Source: Rhizorhapis sp. SPR117 (lineage in GTDB: Bacteria; Pseudomonadota; Alphaproteobacteria; Sphingomonadales; Sphingomonadaceae). Taken from it: 64,000 nucleotides of DNA. The stretch spans positions 32,415-96,414 of the forward strand of contig NZ_JAKKIE010000009.1 of NCBI RefSeq assembly GCF_021742065.1, written 5' to 3'. Below, in pieces: positions 7,932-17,503 of the stretch. How positions within the stretch are numbered: the first letter of the stretch is position 1; each line of letters opens with the position of its first letter. The notes beneath the pieces were generated by a model. That model worked only from the letters and a program-made list of their open reading frames with translations, was not told the origin of the DNA and did not search any database. The translations under genes and the position numbers were made by a program.

Positions 7932-9512
7932 ATGCCAAAAGTTCTCATTTCCGATCAGATGGACCCCAAGGCCGCCGAAATCTTCCGTGCGCGCGGCGTC
8001 GAAGTTGATGAAATCACTGGCCTCAGCAAAGACGAGCTGATCAAGATCATCGGACAATATGATGGCCTCGCCATCCGTTCCGCAACGAAGGTTACCGCCG
8101 ACGTACTGGAAGCCGCGACCAACCTGAAGGTGGTGGGCCGCGCCGGAATAGGGGTCGACAATGTGGATATCCCCGCGGCTTCGGCCAAGGGCGTCGTCGT
8201 GATGAACACGCCTTTCGGCAACTCGATCACCACCGCCGAACATGCCATCGCCCTGATGTTCGCGCTCGCCCGTCAGTTGCCGGAAGCCGACACATCGACC
8301 CAGGCGGGCAAGTGGGAAAAGAACCGCTTCATGGGGGTCGAACTGACGTCCAAGACGCTGGGCCTGATCGGCGCGGGCAATATTGGCTCGATCGTCGCCG
8401 ACCGTGCGCTCGGCCTCAAAATGAAGGTCGTTGCCTTCGATCCCTTCCTTACGCCTGAACGCGCCGTTGAAATGGGCGTGGAGAAAGTGTCGCTGGAGGA
8501 CCTGCTCGCACGCGCCGACTTCATCACGCTGCATACCCCGCTGACCGATCAGACGCGCAATATTCTCAGCCGTGAAAACCTCGCCAAAGCCAAGCCGGGT
8601 GTCCGGATCATCAATTGCGCGCGCGGCGGCCTGATTGACGAAACAGCGTTAAAGGAAGGCCTTGATAGCGGCCATATCGGCGGTGCGGCGCTCGACGTGT
8701 TTGTCAGCGAACCGGCCAAGGAAAGCCCGCTTTTCGGCACGCCCAATTTCGTCTCTACCCCGCACCTTGGCGCATCCACCAACGAAGCGCAGGTCAATGT
8801 CGCCATTCAGGTCGCCGAGCAACTGTCCGACTATCTGCTGTCGGGCGGCGTCACCAATGCGCTCAACATGCCCAGCCTGTCGGCCGAAGAAGCGCCCAAG
8901 CTGCGTCCCTATATGGAACTGGCCGAAAAACTGGGTTCGCTCGTCGGTCAGTTGGGCGGTGAAAATATTCAGGGCCTGTCCATCGAAACAGAAGGCCATG
9001 CCGCCGAACTGAATCAAAAGCCTATCACTGCTGCGGTTCTTGCCGGGTTGATGCGTATCTATTCCGATACAGTCAACATGGTGAACGCGCCTTATCTGGC
9101 CAAGGAGCGCGGCCTTGACGTGCGCGAGGTGCGTCACGATCGCGAAGGTGATTACCAGACGCTGCTGCGCGTCACCGTCACCACCGCCAGCGGTGAACGC
9201 TCGGTTGCGGGCACGCTGTTCGGGCACAAGGCGCCCCGTTTGGTTGAACTGTTCGGCATCAAGGTAGAGGCCGACTTGAAAGGCACCATGCTCTATATCG
9301 TCAATGAGGATGTTCCCGGCTTCATCGGCCGTGTGGGTTCAACCCTGGGCGAAGCCAGCGTCAACATAGGCACGTTCCACCTAGGCCGCCGCAATATGGG
9401 CGGCGAAGCGATCCTCTTGCTTTCCGTCGATCAAGAAGTGCCCGAACCCGTCATGTGGGCGATCTGCAATCTGGAAGGTGTCAAAACCGTCAAGCAGTTG
9501 CACTTCGTTTGA
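7932..9512 (+). CDS. serA: D-3-phosphoglycerate dehydrogenase
   Basis: This 526-residue enzyme catalyses the first step of serine synthesis, NAD-dependent oxidation of 3-phosphoglycerate. The nucleotide-binding GLIGAGNIGS lies near residues 145-154. The conserved NCARGGLIDE (substrate Arg) and TPHLGAST (catalytic His) follow. The length and the C-terminal region match the long type I enzyme, which has an intervening domain and a terminal ACT domain beginning around MLYIVNEDVPGFIG. Serine feedback is possible through the ACT domain. It probably forms a serC-serA operon under the leader RNA upstream. Confidence 0.97.
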   Translation: MPKVLISDQMDPKAAEIFRARGVEVDEITGLSKDELIKIIGQYDGLAIRSATKVTADVLEAATNLKVVGRAGIGVDNVDIPAASAKGVVVMNTPFGNSITTAEHAIALMFALARQLPEADTSTQAGKWEKNRFMGVELTSKTLGLIGAGNIGSIVADRALGLKMKVVAFDPFLTPERAVEMGVEKVSLEDLLARADFITLHTPLTDQTRNILSRENLAKAKPGVRIINCARGGLIDETALKEGLDSGHIGGAALDVFVSEPAKESPLFGTPNFVSTPHLGASTNEAQVNVAIQVAEQLSDYLLSGGVTNALNMPSLSAEEAPKLRPYMELAEKLGSLVGQLGGENIQGLSIETEGHAAELNQKPITAAVLAGLMRIYSDTVNMVNAPYLAKERGLDVREVRHDREGDYQTLLRVTVTTASGERSVAGTLFGHKAPRLVELFGIKVEADLKGTMLYIVNEDVPGFIGRVGSTLGEASVNIGTFHLGRRNMGGEAILLLSVDQEVPEPVMWAICNLEGVKTVKQLHFV

Positions 9513-9518
9513 ATAAAG

Positions 9519-9553
9519 CCCTCCCCCTCGGGGGGAGGGTTGGGAGAGGGGGA
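9519..9553. repeat. Left inverted copy of the GC-rich repeat flanking the DUF559 gene
   Basis: This 35-bp element begins 7 bp after the serA stop codon. Its reverse complement reappears at 9901-9939 with only single-base length differences in the C and G runs. It contains a CCTCCCCCTCGGGGGGAGG palindrome that could act as a serA terminator or mRNA stabiliser. The pair flanks a single gene, so the unit may be mobile. Confidence 0.8.
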
Positions 9554-9558
9554 CAGCG

Positions 9559-9951
9559 ATGCGTCTTGAACCAACGCTGAAGGAACGTGCAAAACAAATG
9601 CGCGCCAACCCGACGCGCCCCGAACTCAACCTTTGGCTCGAACTCCGCGCCAACCGATTCGAAAATCAGCAATTCACGCGTCAAACGATCATCGCCCCAT
9701 ATATTGTCGATTTTGCTTCAAAAGCTGTAAAGCTTATCATTGAGGTTGACGGGGATACACATTCCGACAAGACGCGCTATGACGCGGACCGGACCAAATT
9801 TCTTGAGTCACTGGGATATCGGATGATCCGTTTCACTAATCATGAGGTGCTGATGAATATGGAGGGAGTGCTGACCGCGATAGCCGAAGCGTTAAACGCT
9901 TCCCCCCTCTCCCCAACCCTCCCCCCGAGGGGGGAGGGAGAAACGCCATGA
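9559..9951 (+). CDS. DUF559 endonuclease-domain protein
   Basis: The 130-residue protein belongs to the DUF559 group, small proteins with a Vsr/restriction-endonuclease-like fold. Visible signature residues are FTRQ (39-42), YIVDF with D51, IIEVDG with E62 and D64, and RFTNHEV near 91-97. The Asp-Glu-x-Asp arrangement is consistent with a metal-dependent nuclease site, but activity is not established for the family. The last 17 codons are encoded by the right-hand flanking repeat. The stop codon overlaps the hisZ start (ATGA). The ATG lies 5 bp after the left repeat, with no ribosome binding site other than the repeat's G-rich end. Confidence 0.85.
   Translation: MRLEPTLKERAKQMRANPTRPELNLWLELRANRFENQQFTRQTIIAPYIVDFASKAVKLIIEVDGDTHSDKTRYDADRTKFLESLGYRMIRFTNHEVLMNMEGVLTAIAEALNASPLSPTLPPRGEGETP
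9901..9939. repeat. Right inverted copy of the GC-rich repeat flanking the DUF559 gene
   Basis: This 39-bp element is nearly the exact reverse complement of 9519-9553. It encodes the C-terminal tail of the DUF559 protein. Its GGGGGGAGGGAG end lies 9-18 bp before the hisZ ATG at 9948, so the repeat appears to supply the hisZ ribosome binding site. Confidence 0.8.
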
Positions 9952-11078
9952 CCAGGATTCCGCCCGGACTGCTCCCAGAGGGGTTGAGCGACCGTCTGCC
10001 GCCGCAAGCAGAAGCGTCTGCACGCCTCGTCCGCCATGTCCTCGATACAGTATCGAGCCATGGCTATCAGCGGGTCATGCCGCCACTGGCCGAATTTGAA
10101 CAGAACCTCGTCGCCCGCCTGCAGTCCGCACGAGCGCAGGATTTGCTGCGCGTTGTCGATCCGGTATCGCAACGCATGCTGGCGCTCCGCCCCGACATGA
10201 CGGCGCAGGTCGGCCGCATCGCCGCGACACGCCTGGCGTCGGCCGCGCGACCGTTGCGTCTGTGCTATGCCGGGCCAGTCATTAAATTGCGCGCTAATCA
10301 GCTTCGCCCGGAACGCGAAAGTATGCAGGTCGGCGCTGAACTGGTCGGTACGGACAACATCGCTGCCGCTGTAGAGATCGTCAGCATCGCGATCGAGGCG
10401 CTGGAGATTGCGGGCGTTTCCGACATCACCGTCGATTTTACGCTGCCAGACCTCATCGATACCTTGGCGCGGGAGGAATTCCCGCTGACCAGTGACGAAA
10501 TACCCGCTGTCCGTACTGCCCTGGATTCAAAGGATGCCGGCGCATTGGCAGCGCTTGGCGCTGGTCCGGCTGCTTATCTGCCGCTTATTGAAGCCACAGG
10601 CTCCTTCCATGCCGCAATGAACCGCTTGGAAGCACTCGACGCGAGCGGCGCGCTCAAAAGCCGCATTGCAGGCCTGCGCGCCATTGCGAAACCGATCCAT
10701 GATGACATCACCCTGACGCTCGACCCAACCGAGCGCCACAGCTTTGAATATCAAACATGGTTTGGCTTTTCGCTCTTTGCCGGGGGGTTTGTCGGCGAAA
10801 TCGGACGCGGCGGCACCTATATGATCGCGCACCCGGACGGCACATCGGAACCCGCCATCGGCTTTTCGCTCTATCCCGACCCGCTGATCGATGCGGGTCT
10901 GGGCGGGAAAGACTGCGCACGACTATTCCTGCCAATGGGTCATGACCCGGCCCGCGCGGCAGAGTTACGCAAGGCGGGCTGGCGCACCATAGCCGCATTG
11001 TCGGAAAGCGACGATGCGGTCGCGCTTGGCTGCTCACATAGTTTGAATGGCGATACGCCGATAGAATTGAGGAACTGA
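9948..11078 (+). CDS. hisZ: ATP phosphoribosyltransferase regulatory subunit
   Basis: The 376-residue protein is a histidyl-tRNA-synthetase-like paralogue without aminoacylation function. It opens with [18 protein letters not shown], and the motif-2-like region has the [11 protein letters not shown] segment. HisZ pairs with the short form of HisG to make the active, histidine-sensitive ATP phosphoribosyltransferase. The matching short hisG lies in this window at 23718, so the two subunits are encoded about 13 kb apart. It is immediately upstream of purA, 2 bp away, suggesting co-transcription. Confidence 0.92.
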   Translation: MTRIPPGLLPEGLSDRLPPQAEASARLVRHVLDTVSSHGYQRVMPPLAEFEQNLVARLQSARAQDLLRVVDPVSQRMLALRPDMTAQVGRIAATRLASAARPLRLCYAGPVIKLRANQLRPERESMQVGAELVGTDNIAAAVEIVSIAIEALEIAGVSDITVDFTLPDLIDTLAREEFPLTSDEIPAVRTALDSKDAGALAALGAGPAAYLPLIEATGSFHAAMNRLEALDASGALKSRIAGLRAIAKPIHDDITLTLDPTERHSFEYQTWFGFSLFAGGFVGEIGRGGTYMIAHPDGTSEPAIGFSLYPDPLIDAGLGGKDCARLFLPMGHDPARAAELRKAGWRTIAALSESDDAVALGCSHSLNGDTPIELRN

Positions 11079-11080
11079 AC

Positions 11081-12370
11081 TTGGCCAATGTAACGGTTAT
11101 CGGCGCGCAATGGGGCGATGAAGGCAAAGGCAAGATTGTCGACTGGCTCGCCGAGCGCGCCGATTGCGTCGTGCGTTTTCAGGGCGGGCACAATGCCGGT
11201 CATACGCTTGTCGTTGGCGACAAAACATACAAGCTGGCACTGCTGCCCTCCGGCGTCGTGCGTGGCACATTGTCGATGATCGGCAATGGCGTCGTGTTCG
11301 ATCCGTGGCATTTCCGTGACGAGGTTACAAAGATTGCCGAACAGGGCATCGAGGTAACACCCGATGTGTTGCAGGTGGCCGAAACAGCGCCGCTTATTCT
11401 GCCCATCCATCGCGATCTCGACGCGATGCGTGAAGATGCGAGCGGCGCGGGCAAAATCGGCACCACGCGTCGGGGCATCGGCCCCGCCTATGAAGACAAG
11501 GTGGGTCGCCGCGCCATCCGCATTTGCGATCTGGCGCATCTTGACGATCTGGGGCCGCAGCTCGATCGGCTGTGCGCGCATCATGACGCGCTGCGCGCCG
11601 GCTTTGGCGAGCCGCCGGTGGATCGTAACGCGTTGATGGCACAACTTCGTGACATTGCGCCCTTCGTCCTGCCCTTTGCCAAGCCCGTCTGGCTGGCGCT
11701 CAACGAAGCACGCAGGCGCGGCGACCGTATATTGTTCGAAGGCGCGCAGGGCGTGCTGCTCGACGTCGATCATGGCACCTATCCGTTCGTCACATCGTCC
11801 AACACGGTGGCGGGCACGGCATCATCCGGATCGGGGCTTGGTCCACGCGGCGCAGGCTTTGTGCTGGGAATCGTAAAGGCCTATACAACCCGAGTAGGCT
11901 CCGGCCCGTTTCCCACCGAACAGGATAATGAAATCGGCGAGTTGCTTGGCACGCGCGGTCATGAATTCGGCGTCAATACCGGACGCAAGCGGCGGTGCGG
12001 CTGGTTCGACGCAGTGCTGGTGCGCCAGTCTGCGGCGGTGAGCGGTATCAACGGCATCGCATTGACAAAGGTCGATATCCTGGATGGCATGGACGAAATC
12101 AAGATCTGCACCGGCTATCGCCTTGGTGGCAAAATCTATGACTATCTACCGCCCCACCCCCAGGATCAGGCTAACGTAGAGGCCATTTATGAAACGATCG
12201 AGGGTTGGAGCGAAACCACTGCAGGCGCGCGCAGTTGGGCCGAACTTCCCGCGCAGGCGATCAAGTATATCCGCCGTATCGAGGAACTGATCCAATGCCC
12301 CGTAACGCTTGTGTCCACATCGCCGCAGCGCGACGACACCATTCTGGTGCATGATCCGTTCGCCGATTGA
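11081..12370 (+). CDS. purA: Adenylosuccinate synthetase
   Basis: This 429-residue GTP-dependent enzyme converts IMP and aspartate to adenylosuccinate in AMP synthesis. The hallmark N-terminal [11 protein letters not shown] and GGHNAGHT motifs are present, along with the later substrate-loop Arg pair in [10 protein letters not shown]. Translation appears to start at TTG 11081, two bases after the hisZ stop. An AGGA lies about 8 bp upstream and the first residues are the canonical ANVTVIGAQ. The next gene converges from the opposite strand. Confidence 0.97.
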   Translation: MANVTVIGAQWGDEGKGKIVDWLAERADCVVRFQGGHNAGHTLVVGDKTYKLALLPSGVVRGTLSMIGNGVVFDPWHFRDEVTKIAEQGIEVTPDVLQVAETAPLILPIHRDLDAMREDASGAGKIGTTRRGIGPAYEDKVGRRAIRICDLAHLDDLGPQLDRLCAHHDALRAGFGEPPVDRNALMAQLRDIAPFVLPFAKPVWLALNEARRRGDRILFEGAQGVLLDVDHGTYPFVTSSNTVAGTASSGSGLGPRGAGFVLGIVKAYTTRVGSGPFPTEQDNEIGELLGTRGHEFGVNTGRKRRCGWFDAVLVRQSAAVSGINGIALTKVDILDGMDEIKICTGYRLGGKIYDYLPPHPQDQANVEAIYETIEGWSETTAGARSWAELPAQAIKYIRRIEELIQCPVTLVSTSPQRDDTILVHDPFAD

Positions 12371-12405
12371 GGCAAATCGAGCTAGTTTCCTGATAACTAT
12401 GCCCT

Positions 12406-15400
12406 TTACTCCGCCGCCAGTAGTTCCTCTGCCCCGCCCAGATCGACCGACACCAGTCTGCTCACGCCTTTTTCAATCATGGTGACGCCGAACAGGCGAT
12501 GCATGCGGCTCATGGTGACGGCGTTGTGGGTGACGATCAGGTAACGGGTGCGGGTGTCCTGCACCATTTTGTCGAGCAGATCGCAGAAGCGTTCGACGTT
12601 GGCGTCATCCAATGGCGCATCGACCTCATCCAATACGCAGATCGGGGCTGGATTGGTGAGGAACAGGCCGAAGATCAGGGCAATGGCGGTCAGCGCTTGT
12701 TCCCCGCCGGACAGCAGCGTCAGGGTGGACAGTTTCTTGCCCGGCGGCTGGGCCATGATCTCAAGGCCAGCCTCCAGCGGATCGTCGCTGTCGACGAGTT
12801 TCAGATGCGCCTGACCGCCATTGAACAGGGCAGTGAAGAGGCGCTGGAAATGGCCGTCCACTGCCTCAAAAGCTGTCAATAACCGGGCGCGGCCTTCCCG
12901 GTTCAGGCTGCCTATGGAACCGCGCAGGCGGTGGATGGCCTGGATCAGCTCATCGCTTTCGGCGCGGCTTTTCGTCTGGCTTTCCTCCAGTTCGGCAAGT
13001 TCCTGCGCAGCGACGAGATTGACCGGACCGATGCGTTCGCGGTCCTGCGTGAGTTTTTCCAGCGTTTCGGATTCCTGTGCTGCGTCGCGGACATCGGCGC
13101 TGTCAAAGCCGAGTTTTTCGGGTAGAACCGGTGCTGGACATTCGAAGCGTTCGCCCGAAATGCGTCCCATTTCGATGCGGCGCTGTTCCTGATTTTCTGC
13201 GCGGGCAATCGCTCCTGCACGCGCCTCTCGCGCGGCGGCGAGCGCTTCGCCGGTTTGGGCGTGGCGGGTTTCGGCCTGGCGGAGGATATCCTCGGCGGCG
13301 CGTTCGCCGGCCTGACAAGCCTCTGCGGTTTCCAGCAGGGCGTGGCTGCTTTCATCAAGTGCGGCGATGGCACGGGCCACCGCTTCGGGTTTGCCATCAA
13401 GGGCTTCACGCTGTTCCGCGATGTCGGTGGCGCGGCGGCTCATGTCCTCCATACGACGGCTGGCCTCGCCTGCACGTGCCCGCCAGCTTTTGATTTCGGA
13501 CTGAGCGGCGGTCAGGCGGTCCCGGTCCGCGCCCAATGCGCGATCGGTCATGGCCTGTTCGGCCTGAAGCTGGCTGACGGCCAGTCGGGCTTTTTCGCTC
13601 GATTGCTGAAGCGTGGTGACAAGGTTGGCGGTTTCGCTGCCGTCGGGCAGGTTGGCGCTGGCGGTCTGGGCGGCTTCGAACTCGTTCTGTGCCGAGCGGT
13701 GATCGGTTGTGGCCTCGGCAAGACGTACTTGCAGTTCATCGCGCCGGCCCTTCAACCGGTCGAGCGCCAGCGCGGCTTCATCCGCGGCGCGCAGGGCATC
13801 GCGCAACATCTGGTCGGCGCGGTTGAGATCGGCGCGGCCAGAGGCAAGGGATTCATTGGCTGTTCGCGCCAGAGCTTCGGCGGAGGTGAGGCTGGCGGTA
13901 GCAGTATCCACCTGCATCGTCGTTGCGGGGCGCACGGCCTCTATGGCATCGAGGCGATTGAGGCGGATGAGGCGCTCTGCCGCCGCCGCGCCGCCTTCGA
14001 TGGCGATATATCCGTCCCAGCGGCGCAACTGGCCGTCCAAAGTGACCAGGCGTTGACCAACGGCAAGGGCCTGGCCCGTATCGCCTTGCGCCACCAGAAT
14101 TTGCGAGAGACGGCGGGCAAGTTCGCTCGGCGCAGTGACATGATCGGCCAGCGAGGTGCAATCGGCAGGGATAGCGGGATCGCCATCCTCCCGCGCTGCA
14201 CCGATCCAGTGGCGCTTACCCTCTGCGCCGATGGCGGCTTCCAGATCATCGCCTAAGGCAGCGGCGAGAGCGCGTTCATAGCCCGGAGCCGCCTTGATCC
14301 GGTCAAGCGCGCGGTTGCGGTTGCCGGACGTATCCACGGCCTTGCGGAGGGCCGCAGCCTCGCTGTCGAGGGCCGCGAGCGCAGCCTTGGCAGAAGACAG
14401 CGAAGATTCAGCGGCGGTCCGGGAATCTGCAGCAGCGATGCGGTCGCTTTCGGCCTGCGCGATGGCGGCTTCGGCCTGCGTGCGTTCGGCGCGGGCGCGG
14501 TCCTGAAGGTCCAGCGCGGCATCGCGCGCTTGTTCCAGCGGCGCGGCTTGCGCAAGGTCGGCGAGTTCCTGCTCAATGCGTTGCCGGTCGCGCGCGGTGC
14601 GGTCAAGGCGGGTTTGCGCTGCGTTGAGGGCGGCATGGGCAACGCGCAGTTCGGCTTGCTCACTCGCCTGTTTCGCCATCGCCTTGGCCAGATCGAGTTC
14701 GGCGTCACGGGCGGCGCTGTCGGCGCGGGCGATGCGAGCGTCGAAATCCGGACGGATGGATTCGGTTTCCTTGACGCGGGCGGCGATCTGTTCGACCTCT
14801 GCGTTCAGTCGCTCAATGGCTTCGGCGGCGTCATGGGCAAGGGAGCCTTCACGAGCCTTGTCTTCGTCCAGCCTGACCGCCTGCGCCTCCAGATCGGTGC
14901 GGCGCTGGATCAGGGAAGCCTGCTCGCTGCGCAGAGAGGCAAGTTTGTGACCCGCTTCATTGGCGGCATCGCGCGCTTTTTGGGCTTCGGTGCGCCGGAC
15001 GGCGAGCTGCTTGACGGCTTCGTTCTGGTAAGCGGCGGCAGCCTGTTGCGCCTCTTGCGCTTGCGTCACAAGCGTTTCGGCCCGTTTTGCTTCGTCGCGG
15101 GCAATTTCGGCGGCTTTGGCGGCATCCCGCCACCTGGCGTAGATCAGGCGCGCTTCGGCGATGTGGATCTGTTCGGTCAACCGGGTATAGCGTTCGGCCG
15201 CCCTGGCCTGTCGCCGCAAGGCGCCGGCGCGACTTTCCATGTCGGCCAATATGTCATCGAGGCGGGCCAGATTGGTCTCGGTGGCGCGCAGTTTCTGTTC
15301 GGCATCCTTGCGGCGGACATGCAGCCCAGCGATCCCGGCGGCTTCCTCCAGCATCATGCGCCGTTCAGCGGGCTTGGCGGAAATGACGGCGGCGATTTTG

Positions 15401-15846
15401 CCTTGGCTGACGAGCGCCGGGCTGTGCGCGCCGGTGGCGGCATCGGCGAAAATCAGAGCAATGTCCTTGGCCCGCACATCACGGCCGTTGGCGCGATACG
15501 CGCTGCCCGCGCCGCGTTCGATGCGGCGCATGACCTCCAACTCGCCCGCTTGCGTCGCGGCAATGGGACCGGTGATTTCATGGACTTCGCGTTCGGCCAA
15601 TATGGCGACTTCGGCAAAGTCACGTTGCGGACGGGTTGCGGTGCCGGCAAAGATGACATCCTCCATGCCGCCGCCGCGCATGGATTTGGCGCTGGATTCG
15701 CCCATGACCCAGCGGATCGCTTCAAGCAGATTGGACTTGCCGCAGCCATTGGGTCCGACAATGCCGGTCAGCCCCGGCTCAATCCGCAGTTCAGCCGGAT
15801 CGACGAAGCTTTTGAAGCCGGAGAGCTTGAGGCGCTTTATCTGCAT
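12406..15846 (-). CDS. smc: Chromosome segregation SMC ATPase
   Basis: This 1146-residue protein is the large structural-maintenance-of-chromosomes ATPase of the condensin complex. The N-terminal Walker A (VGPNGCGKSNL) lies near residues 30-41. Two long Ala/Glu/Arg-rich coiled-coil arms flank a central hinge (around SLADHVTAPSELARRL). The C-terminal signature LLSGGEQALTAIAL and Walker B ICVLDEVDAPLDDANV complete the ATPase head. Length and order are normal for the family. It is the last gene of a minus-strand run that includes two DsbA-like genes and a DciA-like gene. Confidence 0.97.
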   Translation of the reverse strand: MQIKRLKLSGFKSFVDPAELRIEPGLTGIVGPNGCGKSNLLEAIRWVMGESSAKSMRGGGMEDVIFAGTATRPQRDFAEVAILAEREVHEITGPIAATQAGELEVMRRIERGAGSAYRANGRDVRAKDIALIFADAATGAHSPALVSQGKIAAVISAKPAERRMMLEEAAGIAGLHVRRKDAEQKLRATETNLARLDDILADMESRAGALRRQARAAERYTRLTEQIHIAEARLIYARWRDAAKAAEIARDEAKRAETLVTQAQEAQQAAAAYQNEAVKQLAVRRTEAQKARDAANEAGHKLASLRSEQASLIQRRTDLEAQAVRLDEDKAREGSLAHDAAEAIERLNAEVEQIAARVKETESIRPDFDARIARADSAARDAELDLAKAMAKQASEQAELRVAHAALNAAQTRLDRTARDRQRIEQELADLAQAAPLEQARDAALDLQDRARAERTQAEAAIAQAESDRIAAADSRTAAESSLSSAKAALAALDSEAAALRKAVDTSGNRNRALDRIKAAPGYERALAAALGDDLEAAIGAEGKRHWIGAAREDGDPAIPADCTSLADHVTAPSELARRLSQILVAQGDTGQALAVGQRLVTLDGQLRRWDGYIAIEGGAAAAERLIRLNRLDAIEAVRPATTMQVDTATASLTSAEALARTANESLASGRADLNRADQMLRDALRAADEAALALDRLKGRRDELQVRLAEATTDHRSAQNEFEAAQTASANLPDGSETANLVTTLQQSSEKARLAVSQLQAEQAMTDRALGADRDRLTAAQSEIKSWRARAGEASRRMEDMSRRATDIAEQREALDGKPEAVARAIAALDESSHALLETAEACQAGERAAEDILRQAETRHAQTGEALAAAREARAGAIARAENQEQRRIEMGRISGERFECPAPVLPEKLGFDSADVRDAAQESETLEKLTQDRERIGPVNLVAAQELAELEESQTKSRAESDELIQAIHRLRGSIGSLNREGRARLLTAFEAVDGHFQRLFTALFNGGQAHLKLVDSDDPLEAGLEIMAQPPGKKLSTLTLLSGGEQALTAIALIFGLFLTNPAPICVLDEVDAPLDDANVERFCDLLDKMVQDTRTRYLIVTHNAVTMSRMHRLFGVTMIEKGVSRLVSVDLGGAEELLAAE

Positions 15847-15905
15847 GGGGCGGACATCCCCGAGCCAAATGCGGATGGAAAAGCGCGCGGGCCTGCGTTC
15901 ATGGA

Positions 15906-15924
15906 TGCTGAAACAGGTTCAGCA
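15906..15924. repeat. Small inverted repeat between smc and the DsbA-like lipoprotein gene
   Basis: TGCTGAA (15906-15912) and TTCAGCA (15918-15924) form a 7-bp stem with a 5-bp loop. It sits within a longer stretch (TTCATGGATGCTGAAACAGG onward) that looks like the dispersed repeats common in sphingomonad intergenic regions. It could also serve as a weak transcript-end structure. Confidence 0.5.
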
Positions 15925-15959
15925 TGACATTTCTTTAAAAAAGCGCCCCCCGGCTGCAA

Positions 15960-16718
15960 TCAGGCCCCCGCTTCGCGCAATTGGGCCTCCAGAAGTGGCC
16001 AGGATGCGACATTGTCGACCTTCGTCCCGTTTATGAGGAAGGTCGGCGTTCCTTCAATGTTATAGGTCGTGCTGGCTTTTTGCACCCCATCGGCCAATGC
16101 TTCGGCAGTTTTGGTGTCGGCGAGGCACTGTTTGGCCTGATCCTCGCTGATACCGCGCTGCATGACGAATTCGATCAGGCCAACGTTCTGAGCCAGTTTT
16201 ACAAAGCGCTCTTGCGCCGGGGCTTCCACCGCAGCTTTATAGGTCGCTTCGCCCATTGCCTGTGCTTTTTCGAACAGAGTGGGCTGATAGGCGAAAATCT
16301 GCTCGGAAAGCGGGAAGAAAGGCTCCGCGCCGCCGCAACGGGCAAGCAGAGCCCCCGTCATGTCCAGCGGATCGCGCACATAATTGCGCAGTTCATAGCT
16401 GACCTTGCCCGTGTTCACATATTTGTCGCGCAACACCGGAAAACCGTTTTCCGAGAAATCGGCGCAATGGCTGCAGGTCAGCGATGCGAATTCGACTATT
16501 TTCAGCGGCGCATCGGGATTGCCCATGACAAAGCCGCCTTCGGGTGTCGCTTTGACCATATCGGCCCAGCTCGTTCCGGCAGGCGCGGCAACCGCGGCGA
16601 CAGGTGCGCCGTTTGTCTTTGCGTCCGATGATGCATTCTTGTCACCGCATGCGACAAGCGACAGCGCCAGTACCAGCGGGGCCAGCATCAGTGGGGAAAG
16701 GCCGGTCAGTTTCTGCAT
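15960..16718 (-). CDS. DsbA-family thioredoxin-fold lipoprotein
   Basis: The 252-residue protein is placed from ATG 16718 because this gives a proper lipoprotein signal with lipobox LVAC and Cys at residue 24; a start at 16835 would precede the signal. A thioredoxin-fold domain carries a Cys-Ser-His-Cys redox pair at 82-85 within the FASLTCSHCADF context. A later TPTFLINGTKVDN segment contains the cis-Pro loop. Proteins of this type act as periplasmic thiol oxidoreductases. The specific substrate is unknown. It is paired with a close relative 46 bp upstream. Confidence 0.88.
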   Translation of the reverse strand: MQKLTGLSPLMLAPLVLALSLVACGDKNASSDAKTNGAPVAAVAAPAGTSWADMVKATPEGGFVMGNPDAPLKIVEFASLTCSHCADFSENGFPVLRDKYVNTGKVSYELRNYVRDPLDMTGALLARCGGAEPFFPLSEQIFAYQPTLFEKAQAMGEATYKAAVEAPAQERFVKLAQNVGLIEFVMQRGISEDQAKQCLADTKTAEALADGVQKASTTYNIEGTPTFLINGTKVDNVASWPLLEAQLREAGA

Positions 16719-16764
16719 GGAAGATATGGCTCCGAAAAATTGTTCTTGTGACTGTGCATCTACT

Positions 16765-17460
16765 TTAGTTGGCTGCAGGGGGCAATGCGGGTTCCAGTGA
16801 GTTCCAGTCATGCGCATCGGCCAGCAGGCGGCCATTGACGGAGAAACTGGGAGTGCCGCTGATCTTCAGTTCTCCCCATGCCTGCTTCGTCATGGCAAGA
16901 ATCTTGTCACGTGCGCCGGTGTCGCCAAGGCAGATCTTGAGCTGGTTCGGGGTGAAGCCACGCTTTTGCAACAGAGTATAGAGACCGGTGCTTGCGGCGA
17001 TATCGTCCATCGTATCGTCGATGCTGGCGGACGGCGGCTTGTCCTTGTTAGCGTCGTTATAGGCCACGACCTGCTTCATCCAATTGTCGAAATTGGCCAT
17101 GAGCGCATCATGGTTGCCGAAGAATTTCGTAGGGCCGCCGCAACGGGCGAGCAAGGCCGCCGTCAGGTCGTACCGGTCGCGCACGGCATTGCGGATTTCG
17201 ATGTTGAGCGTGCCCTTGCTGACCCAGTTAACATGGAGTGGAGCGGCAGCCTTTTGGGTGAAGGCAGCGCAATGGCTGCAGGTATAGCTGATATATTCAA
17301 CCAGATTGGTCCCCGCATCGGGCTTGCCCATGATGAAACCACCGATGTTCGACATGCTGTAGCGCTTTGCCCAATCGACTTTTTGCGCCGACACGGCAGG
17401 GGCCATTATCAGCGAGAGCGCAGCGCCAGCCAGGATTGATATTCTGGAAAAGCCGATCAT
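16765..17460 (-). CDS. Periplasmic DsbA-family thiol oxidoreductase
   Basis: The 231-residue protein has a cleavable signal peptide (cleavage likely after AVSA at about residue 25) and a thioredoxin-fold domain. The Cys-Ser-His-Cys active site is at 61-64 (YISYTCSHCAAF), and the cis-Pro segment is near SGTPSFSVNG. It is a paralogue of the lipoprotein encoded just downstream and shares the RNAVRD-type and ALLARCGG segments. Tandem soluble and membrane-tethered copies suggest partner roles in periplasmic disulfide chemistry, which is an inference. Confidence 0.9.
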   Translation of the reverse strand: MIGFSRISILAGAALSLIMAPAVSAQKVDWAKRYSMSNIGGFIMGKPDAGTNLVEYISYTCSHCAAFTQKAAAPLHVNWVSKGTLNIEIRNAVRDRYDLTAALLARCGGPTKFFGNHDALMANFDNWMKQVVAYNDANKDKPPSASIDDTMDDIAASTGLYTLLQKRGFTPNQLKICLGDTGARDKILAMTKQAWGELKISGTPSFSVNGRLLADAHDWNSLEPALPPAAN

Positions 17461-17503
17461 TGGAGAGGTCCGTTATTGGTCAACAAATATGGAGCTGGCG
17501 GGA

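Noticed and set aside
7814..9939. CRISPR array from repeated GC-rich elements
   Set aside because: Only two inverted pairs exist, with unequal spacing and a gene between one pair; no regular spacers and no cas gene.
13255..15927. Long open frames antisense to smc
   Set aside because: They lie opposite the high-GC smc reading frame, resemble no family and are composed of Gly/Ala/Arg-rich shadow translation. Smc is complete and well conserved.
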